The notes under the pieces: generated by a model | What the model was told of the DNA's origin: nothing | The model's input: only the letters and a program-made list of their open reading frames with translations | Database searches by the model: none | In this document: piece after piece, positions 33,252-42,683 of the stretch | Layout of the letters: the number at the start of each line of letters is the position of its first letter | Numbering within the stretch: position 1 is the first letter of the stretch | Assembly (NCBI GenBank): GCA_002371615.1 | Contig: DFGA01000064.1 | Coordinates: forward strand, 87,605-151,604 | Reading direction: 5' to 3' | Source: Lachnospiraceae bacterium UBA3762 | Lineage (GTDB): Bacteria > Bacillota > Clostridia > Lachnospirales > Lachnospiraceae | Length of the DNA stretch: 64,000 bases | Translations under genes and position numbers: made by a program

Positions 33252-34714
33252 AGATGAAAAATTGTAAAATAGCATCAAAACTGATTCTTGTGAGTATGCT
33301 TTCAGTGTCAGTGCTTTTGTGTGCATGTCAGGAGGAAGAGGCCCAAAAGAGCAGTTTTGGTAAAGTAGATCCTATGGAGGATGGGGATATTCTTATAAAT
33401 TCCGCAAACGTCGGAGATGATGAGACGGAAGAATCCGCGGAAGAGCCGGAAGAAGCCGTTACCGGCGGAGGTTCAATGAAAACATCAATAAACCTTGATG
33501 TTGACAGACCTAATCCGGAGGTACGGAGGATGGTCGGGTTATGCGATGCGATCAATATGACATGTGTTGAGTTACAGAAGGCATATACATCCGAAGACAG
33601 TGAATTTGTGTGGCACTGCATTCATTTATATGTTGCCGAAAGTACCGATAAAGATATGGGATTTACGAGAGTCGGGGGTGTGATTGATGCAGACCCGGCA
33701 ATCATAAATGATGTAATGTATGCTATGTTCGGAAAACTGAGACAGATGCCGCAGCTGCCGGAGACGGCCATGGAATCGGCGGAAGGAGTCCCGCACATAG
33801 AGATAAGCAACGGTCTTAAATACAGGTTCAGTGAAGGTGACCGGGGATTAACGGAACCACAGTTAAGGCGTGCGACAATGTATTCCGACGGCTCGATGGA
33901 AACGGAAGTGGCGCTTATTGATTCCGAGTCGGGCGATGAAGTCGTTAGTTTTATATATACGATGAGGACAAATACAAGAGATACAACTTCTTCAGCACTT
34001 TTCCCGTATGAGATTACCGGTGCCAGACCCGCAGACGGACTGACAAGCGACAAAATGAGCGGAACACCGTTTCTGGTTACGGTTATGCAGATATACGGGT
34101 ACGACTCATATGACAGGGATGATCCGAGATATAACCAGGTAGATGAGGTTTTGTATTTTAATTCATTCCAGGAACATGTTCCGGGAATGGATGAGCTTAA
34201 TTCACGTATTTCACATGAGATACTCGAGTATGCCAATCAACCGGAGGAAGAAGGTAAATGGCACAGAATTTGTTCATATCCTGTTACAACGGACAGATAT
34301 GTGCAGATTGCCGCTACAGTGGCCTCATATCCGAACGACGGAATTGATCCGGACATATTCTGTTATAATTATGATAAGTCCAAACGCAGAGCGATGGATA
34401 TTAATGATGCATTGAAGACTTGTGAAATGACGAGTGGAGAGCTTTCGGACGTCATCAGGTCATTAACGGAAAAGAAGTTGCAGCAGGGCTCTGTAAATGA
34501 GGCCGAATATGATGGGTTCATCGCAAAAGCCGATGGGACATTCGATGTTTTTTATACCGTTACGGTTGATGAAGGCGACGGTGAAACAGGAAAGCTTGTT
34601 GCTTATAACAGCGGTACGAAAGATATAAGGATTGTATTTGAGGAAGGGGATGTTATTCCGGCGGACGAATGCGATGATTTAAAGCCTGTCCTTACGCATG
34701 GCCGGAAGGAATAA
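33248..34714 (+). CDS. Hypothetical lipoprotein
   Basis: A 488-residue predicted surface lipoprotein I do not recognise. The signal peptide ends LLCAC and is followed by an acidic Glu-rich linker. The body contains two regions; the second (about 270-400, VLYFNSFQEHVPGMDELNSR... VATVASYPNDG) has the pattern of DUF3298/PdaC-type extracytoplasmic domains, but this is only an impression. It overlaps the preceding signalling gene by 4 bases and precedes xpaC by 6, so it belongs to the same transcript and may be the extracellular part of that pathway. Confidence 0.65.
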   Translation: MKMKNCKIASKLILVSMLSVSVLLCACQEEEAQKSSFGKVDPMEDGDILINSANVGDDETEESAEEPEEAVTGGGSMKTSINLDVDRPNPEVRRMVGLCDAINMTCVELQKAYTSEDSEFVWHCIHLYVAESTDKDMGFTRVGGVIDADPAIINDVMYAMFGKLRQMPQLPETAMESAEGVPHIEISNGLKYRFSEGDRGLTEPQLRRATMYSDGSMETEVALIDSESGDEVVSFIYTMRTNTRDTTSSALFPYEITGARPADGLTSDKMSGTPFLVTVMQIYGYDSYDRDDPRYNQVDEVLYFNSFQEHVPGMDELNSRISHEILEYANQPEEEGKWHRICSYPVTTDRYVQIAATVASYPNDGIDPDIFCYNYDKSKRRAMDINDALKTCEMTSGELSDVIRSLTEKKLQQGSVNEAEYDGFIAKADGTFDVFYTVTVDEGDGETGKLVAYNSGTKDIRIVFEEGDVIPADECDDLKPVLTHGRKE

Positions 34715-34720
34715 TTAAAG

Positions 34721-36013
34721 ATGTCTGATAAGAAAAAGATAGGTAAAGAGTTCGAAAGAGCATTTACCGAAGGAATGGAGAATAACGACTGGTCATATTT
34801 AAATGACGTTATAGTAAAGAGTGTCGATAACTTTCTTGACGGAGTGGGAGACCGTATGAACAGTGCGATGGAAGGAGCTACCGCCGCGGTTCCTCTGTCA
34901 CAGAGAAAGGAAGATTTTTCGGGCAATACCGAGACTGCAAGAGCACAAAGAGAGCTTCATGAGGAAAGAGCCCGGGTCAGAGCCCGGATGGAGCGTGAGC
35001 GAAAAGAGAGAGAAAAAGCACGGCGGGCAAGAAGTGCCGCGAAAAGGGCTCCTCAAAGGGCAGAACTTGCATTCCCGTACAAGGATGCAGGAGCGGGTGT
35101 ATCAACGGTAAAGTGCATTGTCGGTGGAATCGGAGTCGGAGTTACATCGATAATGGCACTGACGGGAATCATCACATCCGGTATAGCAAGTTTTTCTTTT
35201 GCCGCGCCACTACTGTTTGCCGGCGCATTTGGCTATATGCTGGGCGGGGGAATAAGAGCGGATCGTATGTCGCGCCTTGCCGAACGATATGTTCAGATAA
35301 TAGGCAAGAGGCAGTATATCGAGGTTAAGACACTTTCGCTTTCTACCGGAAAAAGTGAAAAGCAGGTTGTGAGGGAACTTCGAAAACTCCTTAAGCTCGG
35401 GTATTTTCCGCAGGGTCATCTTGACATAAACTGCCGGACGTTTATATTAACTGATGAGGTATTCAATCATTATCTTGAGTTGGAAATGTCAGGAACCAAA
35501 GACGGAGTTATAGATACGACGGGGAGATATGAAGATGAGCAGCAATTCCCGACGTTATCTGCCGAAGATTCCGCAACTCTTTCTCAAATGATCAAAGAAG
35601 GAAACGAGTACATATCACGTTTTCATGCGTTAAACAATGACATTCCGGGTATCGAGATATCTGCTAAGCTGGACAGATTTGAGGGATTGCTTCGAGAGAT
35701 ATTTGACAGGGTAAGAGAACACCCGGAGCAGATGTCAAGGATAGGGGAACTGATGGATTATTATCTCCCTACCGCGGCAAAGCTTGTCGAAGCATACAGG
35801 GAATACGACAGTGTAAGCGAACCCGGCAAGGAAATCGTATCCGCAAAACAGGATATTGAGAATACCATAGACACAATTAATTCCGCCATGAGTAAGCTTT
35901 TGAACAAACTCTTCAAGGATTCGGTGCTTGATGTAACAACGGATGCACAGGTGCTTAAGACAGTTCTTGCTCAAAAGGGGCTCTCGGAAGGCGATGCATA
36001 CTCTAACAAGTGA
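34721..36013 (+). CDS. xpaC: XpaC-family (5-bromo-4-chloroindolyl phosphate hydrolysis) membrane protein
   Basis: A 430-residue protein with an Arg/Glu-rich charged region (about 85-115), two hydrophobic segments (about 128-150 and 155-175: GGIGVGVTSIMALTG..., FSFAAPLLFAGAFGYMLGG) and the C-terminal XpaC domain with YIEVKTLSLSTGKSEKQVV, a helix-turn-helix-like piece followed by helical bundles. The family is named from a Bacillus phenotype; its biochemistry is unknown. It is nearly always next to telA, as here, and the pair is linked to cell-envelope or toxic-anion stress. AAGGAATAATTAAAG precedes the ATG. Confidence 0.82.
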   Translation: MSDKKKIGKEFERAFTEGMENNDWSYLNDVIVKSVDNFLDGVGDRMNSAMEGATAAVPLSQRKEDFSGNTETARAQRELHEERARVRARMERERKEREKARRARSAAKRAPQRAELAFPYKDAGAGVSTVKCIVGGIGVGVTSIMALTGIITSGIASFSFAAPLLFAGAFGYMLGGGIRADRMSRLAERYVQIIGKRQYIEVKTLSLSTGKSEKQVVRELRKLLKLGYFPQGHLDINCRTFILTDEVFNHYLELEMSGTKDGVIDTTGRYEDEQQFPTLSAEDSATLSQMIKEGNEYISRFHALNNDIPGIEISAKLDRFEGLLREIFDRVREHPEQMSRIGELMDYYLPTAAKLVEAYREYDSVSEPGKEIVSAKQDIENTIDTINSAMSKLLNKLFKDSVLDVTTDAQVLKTVLAQKGLSEGDAYSNK

Positions 36014-36026
36014 AAGGAGATATACG

Positions 36027-37160
36027 ATGAGTGAAGTAATTGATGTACAGGCAGCAGACAGCAGGGTGGATGATCTCATAATGTCCGCACCAAAGGCTGA
36101 GATTGTCGAGACTAAGGAAGCGGATCTGTCACCTGAGGATATCGCTCAGGTTGAGAAGTATATGTCACAGATCGATTTAAAGGACTCGCAGCTTGTATTG
36201 CAGTACGGAGCAGCTGCACAGAAGAATGTGGCTGATTTTTCCGAGGGTGCTCTTGCCAGTGTCAAGACAAAGGACATGGGTGAGATCGGATCGATGCTTA
36301 CCGGAGTAGTTACCGAACTTAAGGGATTTTCCGTTGAAGAAGAGAAGGGAGGATTCTTGGGCTTGTTCAAGAGGGGAGGCAATCAGTTAGCCTCACTTAA
36401 GGCAAAATATGATAAAGCCGAAGTAAATGTCAACAAGATATGCAAGGCAATGGAAGGACATCAGCAGGTGCTTCTTAAAGACGTAGCCATGCTTGATAAG
36501 ATGTATGACGAAAACCTTGATTATTTCAAACAGTTGAGCCTGTATATCATTGCCGGCAAGAAAAAACTCGATGAGGCAAAGTCATCCGAGCTTCCCAGAC
36601 TTCTTGCAAAGGCTGAGGAATCCGGTCTTCAGGAAGATTCCCAGGAGGCAAGGGATTATGCATCTATGGTGGAAAGATTCGAGAAGAAGATATATGATCT
36701 CGAGCTTACGCGAAACATATCCATGCAGATGGCTCCGCAAATAAGGCTGATTCAGAGCAATGATACGATCATGGCCGAGAAGATACAGTCAACACTTGTT
36801 AATACGATACCTCTATGGAAGAGTCAGATGGTAATTGCGATCGGACTTGAGCATTCTCAGGATGCAGCAAAGGCACAGAGGGAAGTTACGGACATGACAA
36901 ATGAGCTTCTCAAGAAGAATGCCGAAGCCCTCAAGACCGCATCTATAGAATCCGCAAGGGAGAGCGAGAGGGGCATAGTTGATATAGAAACTCTTACAGC
37001 AACCAATCAGATGCTTATCGAAACGTTCGACGAAGTTATGCAGATACAGGCTGACGGAAGAGCAAAGAGACAGGCTGCCGAAGCTGAGCTCGGACGTATA
37101 GAGACTGAAATGAAAGACAAAATACTTGAGATTAGCAGGGAAAGTCTGAAAGTTGAATAG
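36027..37160 (+). CDS. telA: TelA/KlaA-family toxic anion resistance protein
   Basis: A 377-residue soluble helical protein of the TelA (toxic anion resistance, PF05816) family. Characteristic segments are FFKRGGNQ-like FLGLFKRGGNQLASL near 130, QVLLKDVAMLDKMYDENLDYF and LWKSQMVIAIGLEHSQDA. The start ATG 36027 has AAAGGAGATATACG upstream; the longer frame would overlap xpaC. The function is not established; it is associated with tellurite and envelope stress. It overlaps the next gene by 8 bases if TTG is used there. Confidence 0.9.
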   Translation: MSEVIDVQAADSRVDDLIMSAPKAEIVETKEADLSPEDIAQVEKYMSQIDLKDSQLVLQYGAAAQKNVADFSEGALASVKTKDMGEIGSMLTGVVTELKGFSVEEEKGGFLGLFKRGGNQLASLKAKYDKAEVNVNKICKAMEGHQQVLLKDVAMLDKMYDENLDYFKQLSLYIIAGKKKLDEAKSSELPRLLAKAEESGLQEDSQEARDYASMVERFEKKIYDLELTRNISMQMAPQIRLIQSNDTIMAEKIQSTLVNTIPLWKSQMVIAIGLEHSQDAAKAQREVTDMTNELLKKNAEALKTASIESARESERGIVDIETLTATNQMLIETFDEVMQIQADGRAKRQAAEAELGRIETEMKDKILEISRESLKVE

Positions 37161-39078
37161 TTATGTCTATTTTGATTATTGCGCCCTGATAGTAGAGGCG
37201 CTTATAATCATATCTCTTATTATTCGCAAAATGACAAGAGGCCGCGTTAACAGGTGGGCTCTTGTACTTATTGCGGACATTGTAATATCGACTGCGGCGG
37301 ATCTTGCCGGCCATATACTCGAGAATATGGGACCGGGATATACTGTTTGGAAGTATGTAACAAATGCTCTGACGCTTTTAGGCACAACGTATACTTCCGT
37401 GATTTTCTGCGGGTATCTGTTTGCGATGATCGGAATATGGTACAGGGTAAATGAAAACAGGGTACTTGCTGCCATATACAATGTTCCGATCATAATCATT
37501 ACAGCGCTCGTTGTTGTTATCAACCCATTTACCAGGATAGTCTATTATATTGATGATAACGGGGTTTATCAGAGGGGCCCGGTATTTTATGTACTTTATG
37601 CAATTGCATATATGTATGTGGTTGTAAGTTATACCCAGATCATAAGATACAGAAAACAGTTTACTTTCCGCAAAATGTTCAGTGTTTTCATGGTATTTGG
37701 AATGATGATATTTGCGAGTATAATACAGGCTCTTAATCCCGATCATTATGTCCAGATGTATTTTACGGCTGCATCTTTTTTGCTGATGGTATTCGGAATT
37801 CAGTCGCCGGAAGAGAGAATGCACGGGACTACGGGATTGTTTTCGATGAATGCTTTTGTGAATGACATCAATAAGTATTATGCACTGGCGGCTCCGATAG
37901 GCGTTACCATGTCGGTGATGACAAATTACAATACTCTTATAGAGATGTTCGGCTTTTTCTCTGTCCAGAACATAATAGTCGATACTGCCAAAAGACTTGA
38001 AAAATGGGCCAAAGAAAACAGAGTGGATGCGGATCTGTATTACCTTGGCGGAGGGAGATTCGCTGTAATCTGTGATGAAAGATATGAAGATAAACACCTG
38101 AAGATAGCACAGGAGATCAATGCTGTTCTTGCCAGCGAGGTTGAGATCGGGGAGATGTCGGTTAAGGTCATGAATAACGTTTGCTTTATCGCATGTCCTA
38201 AAGACATAGAAAATCCAAGCTTTCTTCTTGCGTTTGACGAAAGACTCGAGTCGGAAGCATACAGCGGGGAACTCAGATACGCTGAAAAACTTTTTGACAA
38301 GAAACGGTTTGAACTCAGGCGTGATATCAACAGGGTAATTGACAGGGCGTTTGAGGAGCATTTGTTTACATTACATTATCAGCCGGTCTATTCCGCAAAG
38401 GATAACCGGTTTGTAAGGGCGGAAGCATTTCTTCGCTTAAATGATCCGGAATTTGGTCAGATCCGGCCGGATATTCTGATCAGCGAGGCTGAAAAGTCGA
38501 ACTCTATCCATGCTATAACAGCCTTTGTAATTGAGGAAGTGTGCAAGTTCATTTCCATGTCGGAGTTCTTGCTTCTTGGATTTGAATACATAGAGATCAA
38601 CCTTTCTCCTGCCCAGTGTATGTGGAGTGATCTTTTGGCCGTACTGTTATCGACTCTGCGTAATTATCATGTACAGCCCAAAAACATCTGTTTTAACATC
38701 ACCGATGTAGACAGCCAGGAATCATTTAATAAAATGAAAGACAATGTTGAGGCTTTAGCACAGGTCGGATTCGTTATCTTTATGGATGATTTCGGCGCGG
38801 GAATATTCGAAGTGGAACGGATAGCGCAAATGCCGCTTTCGGGAATAAAACTCGAGAGAGGCTTTGTTAAGGAAGGTCTTCGGTCGGACAGATCCGTAGT
38901 GTTTGAAGGAAGCCTTAGGATGATAGAAGATTTGGGCATTGATACGGTTGCTGTAGGTGTTGAGAGTGAGGAGATGGAGAAGCGCCTTACTGAACTGAAC
39001 TGCAATTATCTTCAGGGATACCAGTATTGCAGACCGCTTGAGAAAAAAGAACTTATCAGATTCATTCTGATGAGATAA
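37153..39078 (+). CDS. Membrane EAL-domain protein with degenerate active site (paralogue A)
   Basis: A 641-residue protein: about seven membrane spans (10-215), a weak GGDEF-like region (225-380) and an EAL-like domain (395-640). The EAL motif reads EAF, the EITE position reads NITD and the late EGVE reads VGVE. DDFGAG and the Lys of GIKLERG remain. Loss of several metal ligands suggests a c-di-GMP receptor or pseudo-enzyme rather than a phosphodiesterase. TTG 37153 is the likely start: it has AGGGAAAG upstream, and the N-terminus MNSYVYFDYCA aligns with paralogue B (MGSDIAAYDYCA). It is 8 bases from the paralogue that follows. Confidence 0.8.
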   Translation: MNSYVYFDYCALIVEALIIISLIIRKMTRGRVNRWALVLIADIVISTAADLAGHILENMGPGYTVWKYVTNALTLLGTTYTSVIFCGYLFAMIGIWYRVNENRVLAAIYNVPIIIITALVVVINPFTRIVYYIDDNGVYQRGPVFYVLYAIAYMYVVVSYTQIIRYRKQFTFRKMFSVFMVFGMMIFASIIQALNPDHYVQMYFTAASFLLMVFGIQSPEERMHGTTGLFSMNAFVNDINKYYALAAPIGVTMSVMTNYNTLIEMFGFFSVQNIIVDTAKRLEKWAKENRVDADLYYLGGGRFAVICDERYEDKHLKIAQEINAVLASEVEIGEMSVKVMNNVCFIACPKDIENPSFLLAFDERLESEAYSGELRYAEKLFDKKRFELRRDINRVIDRAFEEHLFTLHYQPVYSAKDNRFVRAEAFLRLNDPEFGQIRPDILISEAEKSNSIHAITAFVIEEVCKFISMSEFLLLGFEYIEINLSPAQCMWSDLLAVLLSTLRNYHVQPKNICFNITDVDSQESFNKMKDNVEALAQVGFVIFMDDFGAGIFEVERIAQMPLSGIKLERGFVKEGLRSDRSVVFEGSLRMIEDLGIDTVAVGVESEEMEKRLTELNCNYLQGYQYCRPLEKKELIRFILMR

Positions 39079-39086
39079 GGAGTATT

Positions 39087-41018
39087 ATGGGTTCTGATAT
39101 AGCTGCATATGATTATTGTGCATTTATACTTCTGGTAATAATTGTCGTCTATTATTTCCGAACAAGTGTGCATGGCACGCACAGAGTGAGGATAATGGCG
39201 TTAATAGTTCTGATCACATTGGCCGCATCCGCTTTCGATGCGACCAGAGTGAGGTTTGCTCTGATCAAAGAGGTATCGGATGTAAGGTTTTTTGCTGTTA
39301 ATTTTGTTTACCTCCTGCTGATATCCTCAATACCCGTGCTGTATCTTATGTATATTGTTGCAACTACGGATACATGGCATAAGCTGACAAGATTCAAAAT
39401 AGAGGTAGTATTATGTGCTATCCCGATGGCGGTCAATATTATAGTGCTTGTATTAAACTGGTATGTACCGGTAGCATTTGAGATAGGACCGGAAAGAAAT
39501 CTTATCAGGCATTGGGGATATTACCTGGTATTTTTTGTGTTTATGCTGTATGGCGTGATTTCGCAGGTGTTTCTTAAGAAAAATGTATACCCGGTTGATC
39601 GCAAAAGATATTATGTTCTTCTTGTTCCTCTTATCATCGTTATGATAGGTCTGATATTAGGAAGTGTCAGTTCCGGACATCATGTTGTCTGCTTCAGTGT
39701 TGCGATATGTATTCTTATGCTTGTTCTTATTAACCGTAGAGTGGAGGATTCCATAGATATTGTGACCGGAATGCATACATACAAGGTCTTTGCGGAAGAT
39801 ATGTATACCAACTTTAAAACAGGCAAGCAGATGGAACTGATCCTGATCAACATTATCAATTTTAAGCATGCTCTGCGTATGGCCGGATATGATTCAATGC
39901 TGGCAATGATGGCACCTGTATCGTCGGAAATACTCCGTATCATGAAAAAATACCATGCCCAGTTTATGTGCTACTACAATGGTGACGGAAAGTTTGCGAT
40001 TGAACTGTCCAAAAAGAATTTTACTTATGCACATGAAATAGCTGAAGAAATATCGAATTCAATAAGGCAGAATATCAGGATGGAGATATCCGATTTCGAA
40101 CTTGATATCAATACGTGCCTTGTCAGGTGTCCCGATGACATTTCCGACGTAAATGCCCTGTTTATGCTTATTGCGGATCTTGATATCGCGGAATCGGACG
40201 GTAAGGTTGTTTCCGCCTCCAGTATTACCGGAACAAAAGAGTTTACCATGAAGAAAGAAATGTCAACGATAATAGACAGAGCTCTTGCCAATCATTATTT
40301 TTCCGTCTTCTATCAGCCCATATACGATACACGGACGGGAAAGTTCAGTTCCGCCGAAGCACTGGTTCGTCTGCGTGATCCGAAGTACGGTTATATTTCA
40401 CCACAGCTGTTCATTCCTCTTGCCGAAAAAAGCGGAGCAATACACGCGATAGGAAGCTTTGTCCTTGAAGAAGTTGTTAAGTTTATAGCATCCGATGATT
40501 TTGCGGACCTCGGTGTTGATTACATTGAAATAAACCTGTCGGTAATGCAGTGCTTAAGAAGCGATCTTGCCGATGAAGTGATAGGGCTTGTGACTAAATA
40601 CAAGGTGGATCCTTCAAAGATCAATCTGGAGATAACGGAGACGGCAAGCGGGTATTCTCAGTCTAAACTCAGTACTAATATAGAAAAGCTGACGAATAGA
40701 GGATTTACCATATCTTTGGACGATTTCGGGACCGGTTATTCAAACCTTATGAGAATAACCCAGCTGCCGCTTAATATAGTAAAACTTGACAGGGCATTCG
40801 TTATCATGGAAGAGAACGGCGGTCACCATATAATAATCAAGAATCTGATAGAAATGCTTAAAAACATGGATCTGAAAGTACTCGTCGAAGGTGTGGAAAC
40901 AGAAGAGATGGTTGACTCTTTTGTCCGGATGGGTGTCGATGAGATACAGGGATTCTATTATTCAAGACCGCTTACCAAATCCGCGTATATCAGATTTTTG
41001 AAAGAGAAAACGGCATAA
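39087..41018 (+). CDS. Membrane EAL-domain c-di-GMP phosphodiesterase (paralogue B)
   Basis: A 643-residue protein with the same architecture as its upstream neighbour: seven-span sensor region, GGDEF-like linker and EAL domain. Here the catalytic set looks intact: SAEALVRLRD (EAL), EINLSVMQ, LEITETA, LDDFGTGYSNL, KLDRAF, EGVETEE and QGFYYSRP. It should hydrolyse c-di-GMP to pGpG. The pair arose by tandem duplication, with paralogue A losing activity. AAGGAGTATT precedes the ATG. Confidence 0.88.
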   Translation: MGSDIAAYDYCAFILLVIIVVYYFRTSVHGTHRVRIMALIVLITLAASAFDATRVRFALIKEVSDVRFFAVNFVYLLLISSIPVLYLMYIVATTDTWHKLTRFKIEVVLCAIPMAVNIIVLVLNWYVPVAFEIGPERNLIRHWGYYLVFFVFMLYGVISQVFLKKNVYPVDRKRYYVLLVPLIIVMIGLILGSVSSGHHVVCFSVAICILMLVLINRRVEDSIDIVTGMHTYKVFAEDMYTNFKTGKQMELILINIINFKHALRMAGYDSMLAMMAPVSSEILRIMKKYHAQFMCYYNGDGKFAIELSKKNFTYAHEIAEEISNSIRQNIRMEISDFELDINTCLVRCPDDISDVNALFMLIADLDIAESDGKVVSASSITGTKEFTMKKEMSTIIDRALANHYFSVFYQPIYDTRTGKFSSAEALVRLRDPKYGYISPQLFIPLAEKSGAIHAIGSFVLEEVVKFIASDDFADLGVDYIEINLSVMQCLRSDLADEVIGLVTKYKVDPSKINLEITETASGYSQSKLSTNIEKLTNRGFTISLDDFGTGYSNLMRITQLPLNIVKLDRAFVIMEENGGHHIIIKNLIEMLKNMDLKVLVEGVETEEMVDSFVRMGVDEIQGFYYSRPLTKSAYIRFLKEKTA

Positions 41019-41030
41019 ATCATTAAAGGT

Positions 41031-41058
41031 TTGAAATTTGTGCAAATTCTGCTATTAT
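41031..41058 (+). promoter_or_regulatory. Promoter of the YuxH-like gene
   Basis: TTGAAA (41031-41036), 16 bases, TATTAT (41053-41058). The following gene has AAAAGGAGGGCGAGAA before its ATG. It would allow this gene to be expressed independently of the upstream island. Confidence 0.65.
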
Positions 41059-41083
41059 TATAGTGTAAAAAGGAGGGCGAGAA

Positions 41084-42325
41084 ATGCTTGCAACATTAAT
41101 TCCTTTATTTGATGAAAATACAGCTGTGCGTGCTTATTCTTTGTTTGCACAGAAACAGAACTATCTGCTTAATCCGAGTATGCTCGGTACCGGCTCACTT
41201 GACGGGGCCGGAGCCATATTGGGACTTGAGGTTGTAGAGAGTCTGGGAGCCGGGACACTTGCCGACAATCAGGAAGTGTTTGTGGAACTGTCCAAGATCT
41301 CAATGTTTTCTCCGATCGAGGATATGTGCTCGATGCCTCATGAGAAAGTTGTGCTTCTGTTCGATCACAGTGTGCCGGCTGAGACGATGTATATTAAGAG
41401 ACTTCAGCAGCTCAAGTTCATGGGCTATAAGTTGTGTATCAGAAAACTGGCCATTGAGCAGTTTGAAGAGTACGCACCGGTATTAAAACTTCTCGATTAT
41501 ATTATGCTTGATTACAAAAAGCTTAATATGGCCGCTGCTAAGAACTTCTTCACAAAAGTATATCCGGGGATAGAGCTTATTGCTGTAAATGTGGATTCTC
41601 TTGAGGATTTTGAAGAGCTTTCCAAAGGCCAGGCATATTCGCTCTATGAAGGCGACTTCTACAGACTTCCGGTTACAAAGGGAAGTACGAAAGTTGCACC
41701 TCTTAAGGTCAACTATATCGAACTGTTGAAGATGGTCAACAATCCCGACTTTGAACTCACAAAAGCCGCAGACATCATCGGAAGGGATACAGCTCTTGTT
41801 ATTGAACTTCTCCGGATGGTCAACCATATGGCGATCAATTCAGAGATCACATCGATCAGACATGCAGCTGCAATGCTTGGTCAGAAAGAACTCAAAAAGT
41901 GGATAAATGCGGTTGTTTCACATGAACTGTGTGCAGATAAGCCTAATGAGATCACCAGACTTTCCCTTCTTCGCGCGAAGTTTGCCGAGAATCTCGCGCC
42001 TACATTTGAGATGGCTTCATTGTCCTCCGAACTGTTCCTTATGGGATTGTTCTCGGTACTTGATATTATACTGGATAAGCCGATGAAGGAAGCACTCAAG
42101 ATGGTCAATGTTTCCAAAGAGATTACGGATGCTCTTGTTGATAAGAAAGGTGATATGGCCAAGGTATTTGATTTTATGGAGTGCTACGAGACGGCTTCAT
42201 GGGCGGAGATTTCGAGACAGATGATCCTGTACAATGTCAAAGAAGCACCTGTATATGATGCTTATGTTGATGCACTTTCATGGTACAGAGATCTGTTCGG
42301 AACCATCGAAGAGAGTAAAGCTTAA
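41084..42325 (+). CDS. YuxH-like EAL/HDOD signalling protein
   Basis: A 413-residue cytoplasmic protein with a degenerate EAL-type N-terminal half (about 1-200; no EAL motif or intact metal ligands, but the barrel pattern KLLDYIMLDYKKL is present) followed by a HDOD domain (about 200-400, LKVNYIELLKMVNNPDFELTKAADIIGRD... SIRHAAAMLGQKELKKWI). This is the YuxH/CdgR arrangement seen in many clostridia. It is likely a regulator or receptor rather than an enzyme. It is the fourth c-di-GMP-type protein within 12 kb and has its own promoter. Confidence 0.8.
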   Translation: MLATLIPLFDENTAVRAYSLFAQKQNYLLNPSMLGTGSLDGAGAILGLEVVESLGAGTLADNQEVFVELSKISMFSPIEDMCSMPHEKVVLLFDHSVPAETMYIKRLQQLKFMGYKLCIRKLAIEQFEEYAPVLKLLDYIMLDYKKLNMAAAKNFFTKVYPGIELIAVNVDSLEDFEELSKGQAYSLYEGDFYRLPVTKGSTKVAPLKVNYIELLKMVNNPDFELTKAADIIGRDTALVIELLRMVNHMAINSEITSIRHAAAMLGQKELKKWINAVVSHELCADKPNEITRLSLLRAKFAENLAPTFEMASLSSELFLMGLFSVLDIILDKPMKEALKMVNVSKEITDALVDKKGDMAKVFDFMECYETASWAEISRQMILYNVKEAPVYDAYVDALSWYRDLFGTIEESKA

Positions 42326-42340
42326 CAGGGCCGGTTGCTT

Positions 42341-42634
42341 ATGATGGGGTATGAGATCACATCGATCGAGGATAATTGGATTTTTATCAAACACGATTAT
42401 CGTGATGAACTTGACGGATTTATAATGCTTATGAAGAGCATTGAGGGAGACCTTGACGGCAGGATTATCCAGATGGATGGAGAAGATATTCAGTATATTA
42501 TTCAGAACGATCCTTATAATCTTGTATTCAGATGGGATGTCAAATCAGGGACTGCGGTAATAGTGCCTGATACGGCAAACATCGACGAGGTCGTTAAGAT
42601 GCTCGAATATCATTTTAAGAAGCTTAATAACTAA
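42341..42634 (+). CDS. Hypothetical small acidic protein
   Basis: A 97-residue soluble protein I do not recognise (MMGYEITSIEDNWIFIK... ). Start at ATG 42341, or ATG 42344; CAGGG lies about 10 bases upstream. It follows the YuxH-like gene by 15 bases and is closed by a terminator, so it is the last gene of that transcript. Confidence 0.6.
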   Translation: MMGYEITSIEDNWIFIKHDYRDELDGFIMLMKSIEGDLDGRIIQMDGEDIQYIIQNDPYNLVFRWDVKSGTAVIVPDTANIDEVVKMLEYHFKKLNN

Positions 42635-42644
42635 TTACCCAAAG

Positions 42645-42675
42645 AAGCTTCTCCCCGGCGGGAGAGGCTTTTTCT
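42645..42675 (+). terminator. Rho-independent terminator ahead of priA
   Basis: A 10-bp stem AAGCTTCTCC / GGAGAGGCTT (one G-U), 6-base loop, then TTT-C-TTT. It begins 10 bases after the small hypothetical gene and ends less than 10 bases before the annotated priA start. Confidence 0.85.
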
Positions 42676-42683
42676 TTGTAAAC

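Noticed and set aside
37378..38361. 327-codon open frame on the - strand
   Set aside because: It is antisense to paralogue A, whose membrane and EAL-like domains are clear. It has no ribosome site and no recognisable fold.
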